From Micromonospora yasonensis (GTDB lineage Bacteria; Actinomycetota; Actinomycetes; Mycobacteriales; Micromonosporaceae), in NCBI RefSeq assembly GCF_026013475.1, contig NZ_JAPDPH010000038.1, forward strand, positions 1 to 43,981: 43,981 nt of DNA, written 5' to 3'. Below the pieces are notes generated by a model, which saw nothing but the letters and a program-made list of their open reading frames with translations, made no database searches and was not told where the DNA came from. Shown in pieces: positions 9,716-18,639 of the stretch. Each line of letters begins with the position of its first letter. Position 1 is the first letter of the stretch. A program made the translations under genes and the position numbers.

Positions 9716-9721
9716 ACCCTA
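9716..9721 (-). promoter_or_regulatory. -10 element (TAGGGT) of the DUF4184 gene, leaderless
   Basis: TAGGGT on the minus strand ends 7 nt before the GTG at 9708. This places the transcription start at or next to the start codon, and there is no Shine-Dalgarno sequence. No -35 element was assigned. Confidence 0.45.
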
Positions 9722-9730
9722 CCGGCCCGG

Positions 9731-10429
9731 TCAGAAGTGCCGGGCCAGGTCGGGAAAGGCGGCCAGCCGGATCACCCCCGGGTCGCCGGGGTCGAGTTCG
9801 TCGTCCTCCAGCACCCAGGTGTTCTCGTTGGGGATGAAGACCGCGTTCAGGCCGGCCGCCCGGGCGGGCAGGATGTCCGAGCGCGGGGAGTTGCCGATCA
9901 TCCAGGCGGCGGCCGGATCGAAGGCGTGCTCGCGGGCCAGCCAGCGATAGGTGTCCACGGCCTTCTCCCGGACGATGTGCGCCGCCTCGAAGTGGTGCAG
10001 CAGCCCGCAGGCGTCGAGCTTGCGCTGCTGCTCCTCCTGGTCGCCCTTGGTGAGCAGCAGCAGCCGGTGCCGGGTGGCCAGGTCGTCCAGGGTCTCCGCG
10101 ACCCCGGGCATCAGCTCGACCTGGTGGCCGATCAGCGCCGCCGCCAACTCCTCGATCTCGGTGCGTTCCCGCGCGGTCGCCGGCCGCTCCCGCAGCTTCT
10201 CCAGGCACTCGCCGAGGCTGCGCAGGAAGACCTTGCTGCCGTAACCGTGCGCCACGGCGTTGGCCCGCTCGATGTCGTCGAGGACCGCCCGGATCTCCGT
10301 ACGGTCCAGCGTCGGGTGGTCCAGCCAGGCGAGGAAGTCGTCGATCACCCGCTCGAACAGGACGTTGTTCTCCCAGAGCGTGTCGTCGGCGTCGAAGACG
10401 AGCACCGCCGCCTCCCGGCGCTGTGGCAT
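9731..10429 (-). CDS. HAD-superfamily hydrolase
   Basis: 232 aa. HAD motif I is VLVFDADDTLWENN (residues about 9-22) with both aspartates, motif II is LLLLTKGD at about 117-124, and motif III/IV is the AWMIGNSPRSDILPA region at about 174-188. The DDTLW form and the layout match phosphatases of the YjjG/phosphoglycolate type. The substrate cannot be named. The ATG at 10429 is preceded by GGGAGGGG at 6 nt. The gene follows the GH63 gene on the same strand after a 78-bp gap, so a functional link to glucan metabolism is possible but unproven. Confidence 0.85.
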   Translation of the reverse strand: MPQRREAAVLVFDADDTLWENNVLFERVIDDFLAWLDHPTLDRTEIRAVLDDIERANAVAHGYGSKVFLRSLGECLEKLRERPATARERTEIEELAAALIGHQVELMPGVAETLDDLATRHRLLLLTKGDQEEQQRKLDACGLLHHFEAAHIVREKAVDTYRWLAREHAFDPAAAWMIGNSPRSDILPARAAGLNAVFIPNENTWVLEDDELDPGDPGVIRLAAFPDLARHF

Positions 10430-10507
10430 CGCGTACCCCTCCCGTGGTGGTGGACCGGGACACGCTACTGCGCCCGGACCGGCCGGGACACCCGGGTTTC
10501 CGACCGG

Positions 10508-13210
10508 TCAGCGGCGCAGGGTGAGGATGAGGTCCGCGACCAGCGCCGTCCAGCCGGTCTGGTGCCAGGCGCCCAGCCCGGCGCCGTTGTCGCCGTGGAA
10601 GTACTCCGGGAAGCAGAGCAGGTCGCGCCAGTCCGGGTGGGTCTGGAACAGCTGCGCCGCCCCGTAGATCGGCCGCCGCCCCCAGCCGTCCCGGGTGAAC
10701 AGGGCGATCAGCCGGGCGGAGAGGTCGTCGGCGATCTGGTCCAGGGTCTGCTTCACCCCCGACCGGGTCGGGTACTCCACCTGGAGGTCGTCGCCGAAGA
10801 ACGCGGCGTAGTCGCGCAGCGCGCTGATCAGCATGAAGTTGGTCGGCATCCAGATCGGGCCACGCCAGTTGGAGTTACCGCCGAACAGGCCGCTGGTCGA
10901 CTCGGCCGGCTCGTAGCCGACGCTGAACTCCTGCCCCCCGAGGGTCACCGTGAACGGCTTGTCCAGGTGGGCGCGGGAGAGCGTGCGCAGGCCGTACTCG
11001 GAGAGGAACTCGTCGGTGTCCAACATCCGGGCGAGCAGCCGGACCATCTGCTCCGGGCCGACCATGGACAGCAGCCGCTGCTGCCGGCCGTCCGGGCCGA
11101 GCCGGCGCGCGCCGATCACGTCGGCGTACTCGGGGCGGTTGGTGAGGAACCACCGCAACCGGGCACCCAGCTCGGGCAGCCGGTGCAGGGTACGCGCGGT
11201 CAGTCGGGTGACCGCCGCGAGCGGCAGCAACCCGACCACCGAGCGGACCTTCAACGGCACCCGGGTACCGTCGGCCAGCCGCAGCACGTCGTAGAAGAAG
11301 GCGTCCTCGTCGTCCCACAACCCCTGGTCGTACGCGGCCGCAGCGATGTACGCGAAGTGCTCGAAGAACTTGGTGGCGGTGTCCACATACGCCCGGTCGT
11401 GCTCGGCCAGCACGATCGCCATGTCGAGCAGGTTGAGCGCGTACATGGCCATCCAACCGGTGCCGTCGGACTGCTCCAGCACCCCGGCCACCGGCAGGGC
11501 GGCCGAGCGGTCGAACGGGCCGACGTTGTCGAGCCCGAGGAACCCGCCCTCGAAGACGTTGTTGCCGCCGGTGTCCTTGCGGTTCACCCACCAGGTGAAG
11601 TTGATCAGCAGCTTGTGCATCACCCGGGCGAGGAACTCGTGGTCCCGGGAGCCGTCGATCTCGAAGACCTTCAGCGCCGCCCAGGCGTGCACCGGCGGGT
11701 TGACGTCCCCGAACGCCCACTCGTACGCGGGGATCTGCCCGTTGGGGTGCAGGTACCACTCGCGCAGCAGTAGCAGCACCTGCTCCTTGGCGAAGCCGGG
11801 ATCGACCCGGGCGATGCTGACGCAGTGGAACGCCAGGTCCCACGCCGCGTACCAGGGGTACTCCCACGGGTCGGGCATGGAGATCACGTCGAAGCTGTTC
11901 ATGTGCCACCAGGCACTGTTGCGCCCGTGCCGGCGCCCGGCCGGCGGCGGTGAGGACCCCGGATCTCCCTCCAGCCACCGCTTGACGTCGAAGTGGTAGA
12001 ACTGCTTGCCCCACATCAGCCCGGCGATGGCCTGCCGGGCCACGAGCGCCTCGTCGGCGGTGGCGGCGGCCGGGATGACACTGGCGAAGAAGCGGTTCGC
12101 CTCGGCGCGCCGGGCCCAGAGCACGGCGTCGAAGTCGTCGCCCAGGTCGACCGGGGGCGGCGGGAGGCTCGCCGGCGGCGGTGCGGTACGGGTCAGCCGC
12201 AGCCGGATCTGCCGCTGGCCGCCGGCCGGCACGTCCAGCACGTAGTGCAGCGCGCCTTTGGTCCCCTCCCGGTCCGGGTTGACCGTGTCCGCGCCGGCCA
12301 CCACGTGGTCGTTGATGCCGTCCTTCGGGTACGGCGACCGCCCGGGCAGCCCCCAGAGCCGCTCGGCGTTGGTGTCGTTGTCGCAGAGCAGCGGGGTCGG
12401 CTCCCCGTCGCCCTCCAGCAGCAACTGGCCGAGCACCCAGTGCTCGCCGACCAGCCGGGATCCCTCGCCGACCAGCTTCGGCACCCGGTCCGCGCCGGGC
12501 AGCCCCCACGCCCAGGTGTTACGGAACCACAGGGTGGGCAGCACGTGCAGGGTCTCGTCCCGGTCCCCCCGGTTGGCGACCGTGATCAGCATGCACAGGT
12601 CGGTCGGGGACGCCTTCGCGTAGTCGACGGTCACCGCCCAGTACCGGTCGTCGTCGAAGATCCCGGTGTCGACCAGCTCGTACTCGGTGTCGTCCCGGCC
12701 GCGCAGCGCGTTCACCGCGACCAGCTCGTCGTACGGGAAGGCGGCCTGCGGGTAGTGGTAGCGCCAGCGCATCCACGAATGAGTGGGCGTGGAGTCCTCG
12801 TACCACCAGTACTCCTTGACGTCCTCCCCGTGGTTGCCGCCGTCGCCACCGAGACCGAACATCCGCTCCTTGAGGATCGGGTCCCGCCCGTTCCACAGCG
12901 CCAGGGCGAAGCAGAAGGTCTGCCGGTCGTCGCAGACGCCCGCCATGCCGTCGTCGTTCCACCGGTAGGCTCGGGACCGCGCGTGATCGTGGGGAAAATA
13001 GTCCCAGGCCGTGCCGTGTTCGCTGTAGTCCTCCCGTACCGTCCCCCACGCCCGCTCGGACAGATAGGGGCCCCATGCGCGCCAGTCCTGCTCCCCGGCG
13101 TCGGCCTGAGCGAGCCGGTGCCGCTCGGGGTCGGGGGTCGCGGAGGTCGGACGGTCAGTGATCACCTGCACATCTTCGACGCCGCCGGGGTACTTCTCCA
13201 CAGCGGCCAT
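10508..13210 (-). CDS. GH63/MGH1-like glycoside hydrolase
   Basis: 900 aa, cytoplasmic (no signal peptide). The N-terminal part contains WGPYLSERAWGTVREDYS and YFPHDHARSRAYRW, and the C-terminal (alpha/alpha)6 barrel contains GFLGLDNVGPFDRS, TGWMAMY and SNWRGPIWMPTN. These are typical of the long bacterial GH63 group (glucosidases and mannosylglycerate/glucosylglycerate hydrolase relatives). The family releases glucose or related sugars from alpha-linked glycosides; the substrate of this long form is unknown. It diverges from a glycogen-debranching gene with only 42 bp between the starts, which argues for shared control and a role in alpha-glucan turnover. The start is uncertain: ATG at 13210 has only a weak GGCGAG-like site, and conserved sequence begins about 35 residues later. 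Confidence 0.85.
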   Translation of the reverse strand: MAAVEKYPGGVEDVQVITDRPTSATPDPERHRLAQADAGEQDWRAWGPYLSERAWGTVREDYSEHGTAWDYFPHDHARSRAYRWNDDGMAGVCDDRQTFCFALALWNGRDPILKERMFGLGGDGGNHGEDVKEYWWYEDSTPTHSWMRWRYHYPQAAFPYDELVAVNALRGRDDTEYELVDTGIFDDDRYWAVTVDYAKASPTDLCMLITVANRGDRDETLHVLPTLWFRNTWAWGLPGADRVPKLVGEGSRLVGEHWVLGQLLLEGDGEPTPLLCDNDTNAERLWGLPGRSPYPKDGINDHVVAGADTVNPDREGTKGALHYVLDVPAGGQRQIRLRLTRTAPPPASLPPPPVDLGDDFDAVLWARRAEANRFFASVIPAAATADEALVARQAIAGLMWGKQFYHFDVKRWLEGDPGSSPPPAGRRHGRNSAWWHMNSFDVISMPDPWEYPWYAAWDLAFHCVSIARVDPGFAKEQVLLLLREWYLHPNGQIPAYEWAFGDVNPPVHAWAALKVFEIDGSRDHEFLARVMHKLLINFTWWVNRKDTGGNNVFEGGFLGLDNVGPFDRSAALPVAGVLEQSDGTGWMAMYALNLLDMAIVLAEHDRAYVDTATKFFEHFAYIAAAAYDQGLWDDEDAFFYDVLRLADGTRVPLKVRSVVGLLPLAAVTRLTARTLHRLPELGARLRWFLTNRPEYADVIGARRLGPDGRQQRLLSMVGPEQMVRLLARMLDTDEFLSEYGLRTLSRAHLDKPFTVTLGGQEFSVGYEPAESTSGLFGGNSNWRGPIWMPTNFMLISALRDYAAFFGDDLQVEYPTRSGVKQTLDQIADDLSARLIALFTRDGWGRRPIYGAAQLFQTHPDWRDLLCFPEYFHGDNGAGLGAWHQTGWTALVADLILTLRR

Positions 13211-13252
13211 TCTCGCCGTGAGACGTCACACCTCGCCGGAGGTGGAGGAAAG

Positions 13253-15196
13253 TTGATCGACATCGGTTTCGGCCCGCAGGTCTGCGGCGACCTCGCCGCC
13301 GCCTCGACCAGGGAGTGGCTGGTCACCGACGGGCGGGGCGGCTACGCCATGGGCACGGTCGCCGGACTGCGCACCCGCCGCTACCACGGGCTGCTCGTGG
13401 TGGCCGGCGAGCGGCCCGCCTCCCGCAAGGTGGGACTGGTCAGCCTCGACCCGGCGGTCACCCTCCCGTCCGGCGCGCAGGTCCGGCTCGGCGCGCACGA
13501 GTGGTCCTCCGGGGTGGTCGACCCGCGCGGCTTCGAACTGCTGGAGCGCTTCGACCTCACCGACGGGGTGCCCCGCTGGCGGTGGCGCATCGGCGACGTG
13601 GTGATCGAACGGGAGATCGCCATGGCGTACCGCCGGTCCTGCGTGGCGGTGGTGCACCGGCTGATCTCCGGCGGCCCGGTCCGGCTGGACCTGGCCGCGG
13701 CCTGCACCTGGCGGGACGCCCACGGCGAGCGCCGCGCGGACGGGCCCACACCTCGGCTGGAGCCGGTGGCCGGCGGGGCGGTGATCGACGGCGCGTTCCG
13801 GCTGGCCGGCCCGGACTGGACCCCCGAGGGGCAGTGGTGGCTCGGCGTGCGCCACCGCGAGGAGGCGGCGCGCGGACTCAACCCGGACGAGGACCTCTGG
13901 TACGCGGGCCGGTTCTCCGGCGCGCTCGACGAACCGGGCGCCACGGTCGCGGTGCTCGCCTGGGCCGACGACCTGGCCGACGAGCCGCCGGCGGCGACCG
14001 CGCTCGTCGAGGCGGCCCGGCGACGCAACCGGGCGGTGGTGACGGCGGCCGAGCCCGCCGACGCGGTGGACGCCACCCTGGCCCTGGCCGCCGACGCGTT
14101 CGTGGTGCACACCGGCACCGGCCCGGACGTGGTGGCCGGCTACCCGTGGTTCGGCGCCTGGTCCCGGGACACCATGACCTCCTACGAGGGGCTGTTCCTC
14201 TGCACCAACCGCGCCGACGAGGGTAGGGAGCTGCTGCGGGCGTACGCGGCGACGCTGTCGCAGGGGATGCTGGCGAACACCGCCGACACCGGCCGGGTCG
14301 AGTACAACACCGTCGACGCGACCCTGTGGTTCCTGCACGCGGTGAGCCGGCACGTCACGGCCACCGGCGACACCGACCTCGGCGACGAACTGCTGCCCGC
14401 CCTGCACGCCGTGGTGCAGGCGCACGTCGCCGGCACCCGCTACGGCATCGGCGTGGACCCGGCCGACGGGCTGCTCACCCAGGGCGGCCCGCCCGACGTC
14501 GCGCTCACCTGGATGGACGCCCGGGTGTACGGGGTGCCGGTGACCCCGCGCACCGGCAAGCCGGTCGAGGTGAACGCGCTCTGGATCAACGGGCTGGCCG
14601 GGCTCGCCGAGTTGACCGAGCTGACCGGCCGGGACGCCACCGCGCTGTGGGGGCTGCACGCGAAGGCGGCCGGCGCGTTCCGGGAGCGGTTCCCCGCGCC
14701 GGCCGGCTGGCTGCACGACGTGGTGGACGCCCCGGCGCCGGCGTACCCGCTCGGCGGGGCCCCGCACCACGACGACGACCTGCTCCGCCCCAACCAACTG
14801 CTCGCCTGGTCCCTGCCGTACGCCCCGCTCGACCCCGACGAGGCGACCCTGCGCCGGGTGACCGAGGGCCTGTTCACCCCGCTCGGGCCGCGCAGCCTCT
14901 CCCCCGACTCCCCCGGCTTCCACGGGCGGCACCGCGGCGGGCCGGCCGAGCGGGACGCCGGCTACCACCAGGGCACCGTCTGGCCCTGGCTGATCGGGCC
15001 GTTCGTCGACGCGTACCGCCGGGCCGGGCTGCCGGTCGACGACCTGCTGGTCGGCCTGGAGGCGCACCTGGCCGAGTTCGGCCTCGGCTCGGTCAGCGAG
15101 ACCGCCGACGGGCTCGCCCCGCACACCGCCACCGGATGCCCGTTCCAGGCGTGGTCGGTCGCCGAACTGCTGCGCGTACGCCGCCAAGGCCGGTAG
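13253..15196 (+). CDS. Amylo-alpha-1,6-glucosidase (glycogen-debranching enzyme, prokaryotic/archaeal type)
   Basis: 647 aa. Residues about 15-230 form the N-terminal debranching domain (REWLVTDGRGGYAMGTVAG then RRYHGLLV). Residues about 270-640 are the catalytic (alpha/alpha)6 barrel (GYPWFGAWSRDTMTSYEG, EVNALWINGL, YHQGTVWPWLIGP). It hydrolyses alpha-1,6 branch points of glycogen-like glucan in the cytoplasm. The TTG at 13253 is chosen because GGTGGAGGAA lies just before it and the family normally starts right before this motif. The frame is open much further upstream, but that part runs antisense to the GH63 gene and has no homologous look. The start region is shared with the divergent GH63 gene. 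Confidence 0.9.
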   Translation: MIDIGFGPQVCGDLAAASTREWLVTDGRGGYAMGTVAGLRTRRYHGLLVVAGERPASRKVGLVSLDPAVTLPSGAQVRLGAHEWSSGVVDPRGFELLERFDLTDGVPRWRWRIGDVVIEREIAMAYRRSCVAVVHRLISGGPVRLDLAAACTWRDAHGERRADGPTPRLEPVAGGAVIDGAFRLAGPDWTPEGQWWLGVRHREEAARGLNPDEDLWYAGRFSGALDEPGATVAVLAWADDLADEPPAATALVEAARRRNRAVVTAAEPADAVDATLALAADAFVVHTGTGPDVVAGYPWFGAWSRDTMTSYEGLFLCTNRADEGRELLRAYAATLSQGMLANTADTGRVEYNTVDATLWFLHAVSRHVTATGDTDLGDELLPALHAVVQAHVAGTRYGIGVDPADGLLTQGGPPDVALTWMDARVYGVPVTPRTGKPVEVNALWINGLAGLAELTELTGRDATALWGLHAKAAGAFRERFPAPAGWLHDVVDAPAPAYPLGGAPHHDDDLLRPNQLLAWSLPYAPLDPDEATLRRVTEGLFTPLGPRSLSPDSPGFHGRHRGGPAERDAGYHQGTVWPWLIGPFVDAYRRAGLPVDDLLVGLEAHLAEFGLGSVSETADGLAPHTATGCPFQAWSVAELLRVRRQGR

Positions 15197-15212
15197 CGCG
15201 TTACAGGCCGGC

Positions 15213-15234
15213 AACCAGCACGTCTCCGCTGGTT
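15213..15234. terminator. Hairpin between debranching enzyme and GT4 genes
   Basis: AACCAGC and GCTGGTT are perfect 7-bp arms around an 8-nt loop, starting 17 bases after the debranching-enzyme stop. No T-run follows. It may end or attenuate transcription before the glycosyltransferase gene. Confidence 0.35.
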
Positions 15235-15317
15235 ATCGACCGCTCGGCAGGATGGGCTGCGACCCCATGACCGACCCGCGCGGTGCGGTGTGGGAGACAC
15301 AACTCAAAGGGGGCCGC

Positions 15318-16643
15318 ATGTTCGCTGACGCCGACGTGATCGACATCCCGCCCGCCCGGCACCAACGGGTGCTCGTCCTCTCCTGGGAGTACCCACCCGT
15401 GCTCGTCGGCGGTCTCGGCCGCCACGTGCACGCCCTCTCCGTCGCCCTGGCCGCCGCCGGCCACGAGGTCACCGTCGTCACCCGCCACGCCGAGGGCGCG
15501 CCCCTGCAGGAGTACGCCGAGGGCGTGCGCGTCCTGCGCGCCGCCGAGGACCCGGTCCGGTTCCCCCTCGCCACCGGTTCCCTGCTCGCCTGGACCATGG
15601 CGTTCAACCACACCCTCACCCGCACCGCGCTGCGCGCCACCGAATCCGGCGGCTACGACGTCATCCACGCCCACGACTGGCTGGTCGCCCACACCGCGGT
15701 CACCCTCGCCGAGCACCTCGACGCGCCCCTGGTCACCACCATCCACGCCACCGAGGCCGGCCGGCACCAGGGCTGGCTGCCCGAGGAGATGAACCGGACC
15801 ATCCACGGCGTCGAGCACTGGCTGAGCAACGCCTCCGCACGGGTAATCGCCTGCTCCGGCTACATGCGCGACCAGGTGGCCCGGCTGTTCGCCGTGCCGC
15901 CCGGACGGATCGACGTGGTACCCAACGGGGTCGACGACCGGGCCTGGCACGCCCGCCCACGCGCGGTCGCCGCCGCCCGCGCCCGGTTCGCCGGCCCCGG
16001 CCCCCTGGTCGGCTACGCCGGCCGGCTGGTCTACGAGAAGGGCGTGCAGCACCTGGTGCACGCCGTGCCGTACCTGCGCAACCGGCACCCCGGGCTGCGC
16101 GTGGTGATCGCCGGCGACGGGCCGTACAAGGAGGAACTGGTCGACCAGGCGCGGCGGCTGCACCTCGCGGAGACCGTCCGGTTCGCCGGCTTCCTCGACT
16201 CCACCCAGCTCCCGGCGGTGCTCGCCGCCACCGACGCCACGGTGATACCCAGCCTCTACGAACCGTTCGGCATGATCGCCCTGGAGGCCGCCGCTGCCGG
16301 CGCGCCCCTCGCGGTGGCCAGCACCGGCGGGCTGGCCGAGATCGTCGAGCCCGGCTTCACCGGGGTGACCTTCCCGCACAGCGACCCGGACGCCCTCGCC
16401 GGCGCGGTCGACCGGCTGCTCGGCGACGAGGTCTTCGCGCGCCGGGTGGCCCACCGGGCTCGCAGCATGGTCACCGAGCGGTACGGCTGGGCCGCGATCG
16501 CCGCCCGCACCGCCGGCAGCTACGCCGCGGCCCGCCGCGACCACGGCACCTTCCAGGCCAACCGCGCCGCCGCCCTGCTGGCCGGCGGCCGACCGACCGT
16601 CGCCATCCCGGACGGAAATCTGCTCACCGGCGCCGCGAGCTGA
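15318..16643 (+). CDS. Family GT4 glycosyltransferase, glycogen-synthase-like
   Basis: 441 aa, GT-B fold. The N-terminal domain has the glycine-rich loop YPPVLVGGLGRHVHAL (about 24-39); the C-terminal domain has YAGRLVYEKGVQHLV, VVIAGDGPYKEEL and the EPFGMIALEAAAAGAP motif with the E-x7-E glutamates (about 315-325). This arrangement is typical of actinobacterial GT4 enzymes that transfer glucose from a nucleotide donor to alpha-glucan or maltose-1-phosphate. The neighbouring debranching enzyme and GH63 hydrolase support an alpha-glucan role, but the acceptor is inferred. The ATG at 15318 is chosen over 15252 because AAGGGGG lies 6 nt before it. The gap to the upstream gene is 121 bp with a hairpin, so it may have its own promoter. 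Confidence 0.88.
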   Translation: MFADADVIDIPPARHQRVLVLSWEYPPVLVGGLGRHVHALSVALAAAGHEVTVVTRHAEGAPLQEYAEGVRVLRAAEDPVRFPLATGSLLAWTMAFNHTLTRTALRATESGGYDVIHAHDWLVAHTAVTLAEHLDAPLVTTIHATEAGRHQGWLPEEMNRTIHGVEHWLSNASARVIACSGYMRDQVARLFAVPPGRIDVVPNGVDDRAWHARPRAVAAARARFAGPGPLVGYAGRLVYEKGVQHLVHAVPYLRNRHPGLRVVIAGDGPYKEELVDQARRLHLAETVRFAGFLDSTQLPAVLAATDATVIPSLYEPFGMIALEAAAAGAPLAVASTGGLAEIVEPGFTGVTFPHSDPDALAGAVDRLLGDEVFARRVAHRARSMVTERYGWAAIAARTAGSYAAARRDHGTFQANRAAALLAGGRPTVAIPDGNLLTGAAS

Positions 16644-16885
16644 CCCGCCGCCGGTACCGCCTGCTCGACCTCGCCAGGCGTCGAACCGAACCCTGACGAC
16701 ACGGCTTGCCCATCACCGACAGAAATACCCGGCGGGCCGGTACGCGACGACATACTTCCTGGTGATCCGGCGGGGCACAGCGACCGCCTCCTCAGTGGAC
16801 CGTCCGGATGATGCCCCGAGAGCCGAAGACTTGACTACAGTGACGTAGTTTTGTCGATCAAGATCCCTGGGGAGGGCGAGCCGAG

Positions 16886-17695
16886 ATGATGGGACCGTCC
16901 CACGCGCTGTCCGGCGCGGCGGTGTGGCTGACCGGCAGCTGGGCGCTGGACCAGTTCGCCGACTACCACCAGACGCCGCTGGCGCTGGCGGTGGGCACCG
17001 CGGTCTGCGCGGGCGGGGCGCTCTTTCCCGACCTCGACCTCTCCGGCAAGGTGACCCGCAACCAGGGCGGAGCCACCGTGGCCCGGACCTTCGGCGTGTT
17101 CAGCCTGTTCCTCGCCGAGGTGATGGAGAAGATCTCGCTGGGCGTCTACTACGCCACGAAGCTCAGCAAGGATCCGCGCCGCAACAACGGCCACCGGACG
17201 CTGACCCACACCATCCCGTTCACCGTACTGGTCGGCTGGGGCACCACGGCGCTCTGCGCCCACTACGGCAAGTGGGCGGTGGTCAGCATCCTGTTCTTCA
17301 TGATCGGGCTGGCGCTGCGCGGGCTCTTCGACGAGTGGGCCGAGCGGGCCGGCTGGGTGATCGTCACCCTGGCCTCGGCCGCCGCGGCCTGGTTCACCGC
17401 CGCGAACCTCCCCGGCGACCGAGGCTATCCGCTCATCGGGATGGCTGTCGGGGTGGGCTGTTTCGTCCACATCCTCGGCGACATGATCACCCGGGCAGGG
17501 GTGCCGATCCTCTGGCCCATCCCGATCAAGCGGCGCATGTGGACCATGGTCGGCCTGCCCAACAGCATCGCGCTGCGTACCGGGAGCAAGGCCGAGACCG
17601 TCGTGCTGCGGGTGGCGATGACCATCCTCGCGGTGCTCGCCGCGGTGGGGCTGGTCGCCCCGTCGGTGCTGCACCGGTTCAACATCGAGATGTGA
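16886..17695 (+). CDS. DUF457-type (YdjM-like) membrane-bound metal-dependent hydrolase
   Basis: 269 aa with about six hydrophobic segments. The N-terminus MMGPSHALSGAAV with its histidine, the ALFPDLDL acidic motif at about 49-56, the NGHRTLTHT histidine cluster at about 102-110 and the HILGDMIT motif near 195 together form the metal-binding pattern of this family. The reaction is unknown. GGGGAGGG stands 10 nt before the first of two ATGs at 16886 and 16889; either could be used. The stop overlaps the start of the amidohydrolase gene by four bases (GTGA), so the two are probably translated together. A TTGACT at 16831 is a possible -35 element, but no good -10 was found. Confidence 0.82.
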   Translation: MMGPSHALSGAAVWLTGSWALDQFADYHQTPLALAVGTAVCAGGALFPDLDLSGKVTRNQGGATVARTFGVFSLFLAEVMEKISLGVYYATKLSKDPRRNNGHRTLTHTIPFTVLVGWGTTALCAHYGKWAVVSILFFMIGLALRGLFDEWAERAGWVIVTLASAAAAWFTAANLPGDRGYPLIGMAVGVGCFVHILGDMITRAGVPILWPIPIKRRMWTMVGLPNSIALRTGSKAETVVLRVAMTILAVLAAVGLVAPSVLHRFNIEM

Positions 17696-18603
17696 GGCCG
17701 GACGACGCCGGGCCGCCGGCCGAGGACGCGGCGGTGCCCGCATTCTGGCAGGCGCTCGGGCTGCCCGGAATCGCCGACGTGCACACCCACTTCCTGCCGC
17801 CCCGGCTGCTGCGCAAGGTGTGGGCGTACTTCGACGCAGCGGGGCCGCTGGTCGGCCGGGAGTGGCCGATCCGGTACCGGTGGGACGACGCGGCCCGGGT
17901 GGCGCACCTGCGCCGGCTCGGCGTCCGGGCGTTCACCGCGCTGGCGTACCCGCACCGGCCCGGGATGGCGGAGTCGCTGAACCGGTGGACGCTGGAGTTC
18001 GCCGCGCGTACTCCCGGCTGCCTGCCCTCGGCCACCTTCTTCCCGGAGCCCGGGGCGGCCGGCTACGTCGACCAGGCGCTGCGGACCGGGGCGCGGGTGT
18101 TCAAGGTGCACCTGCAGGTGGGCGGTTTCCCGCCGACCGATCCGGCGCTGGACGCCGTCTGGGGGCTACTGGCCGACGCGGGTGTGCCGGTGGTGGTGCA
18201 CGCCGGCCACGCCCCGGTGGGCACCGACCACACCGGTCCGGCGCCGTTCGCCGCGCTGCTCGCCCGGCATCCCGGGCTGGCCGCGATCGTGGCGCACCTG
18301 GGTGCCCCGGACTATGCCGCCTTCCTCGACCTGGCCGGCGCGTACGAGCGGGTCCGGCTGGACACCACCATGGCGTTCACCTCGTTCTTCGACCGGTTCG
18401 AGCAGTTCCCGGCGGCCGAGTTGCCCCGGCTGCGGGAGCTGGGCCTGGCCGGCAAGGTGCTGCTGGGCAGCGACTTCCCGAACATCCCCTACCCGTACGC
18501 GGAGCAGTTGACCGGGCTGGCCGGGCTCGACCTCGGTGAAGACTGGCTGCGCGCGGTCTGCTGGGGCAACGCCGCCGCCCTGTTCGGCCTCGCGGCGGAC
18601 TGA
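17692..18603 (+). CDS. Amidohydrolase family metal-dependent hydrolase
   Basis: 303 aa, TIM-barrel type. Metal-ligand motifs are visible in order: DVHTHFLPP (HxH, about 29-37), KVHLQVGGF (about 138-146), VVVHAGHAP (about 165-173), AHLGAPDY (about 203-210) and LLGSDFPNIPYPY (about 260-272, the late aspartate). The pattern matches the amidohydrolase-2 group, which includes decarboxylases and lactonases, so the substrate is open. The GTG at 17692 overlaps the preceding stop by four bases and keeps the whole conserved domain; a GTG at 17732 after GAGGACGCG is an alternative. A longer upstream frame exists but runs over the DUF457 gene and is not real. Confidence 0.85.
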   Translation: MRPDDAGPPAEDAAVPAFWQALGLPGIADVHTHFLPPRLLRKVWAYFDAAGPLVGREWPIRYRWDDAARVAHLRRLGVRAFTALAYPHRPGMAESLNRWTLEFAARTPGCLPSATFFPEPGAAGYVDQALRTGARVFKVHLQVGGFPPTDPALDAVWGLLADAGVPVVVHAGHAPVGTDHTGPAPFAALLARHPGLAAIVAHLGAPDYAAFLDLAGAYERVRLDTTMAFTSFFDRFEQFPAAELPRLRELGLAGKVLLGSDFPNIPYPYAEQLTGLAGLDLGEDWLRAVCWGNAAALFGLAAD

Positions 18604-18639
18604 GCGCGGGCCGCCGACCAGGCCCGATGCGTTCCCGTC

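Noticed and set aside
11993..13252. N-terminal extension of the debranching enzyme frame
   Set aside because: The sequence is antisense to the GH63 gene and has no homologous look; the TTG at 13253 with GGAGG is the better start.
16831..16859. Promoter TTGACT-N17-TCGATC before the DUF457 gene
   Set aside because: The -35 is good but the -10 hexamer does not fit a sigma-70-type box, so it was not listed as a feature.
16924..17691. Upstream extension of the amidohydrolase frame
   Set aside because: It overlaps the DUF457 gene in another frame and is Arg/Pro-rich noise; the real protein begins at the GTGA overlap.
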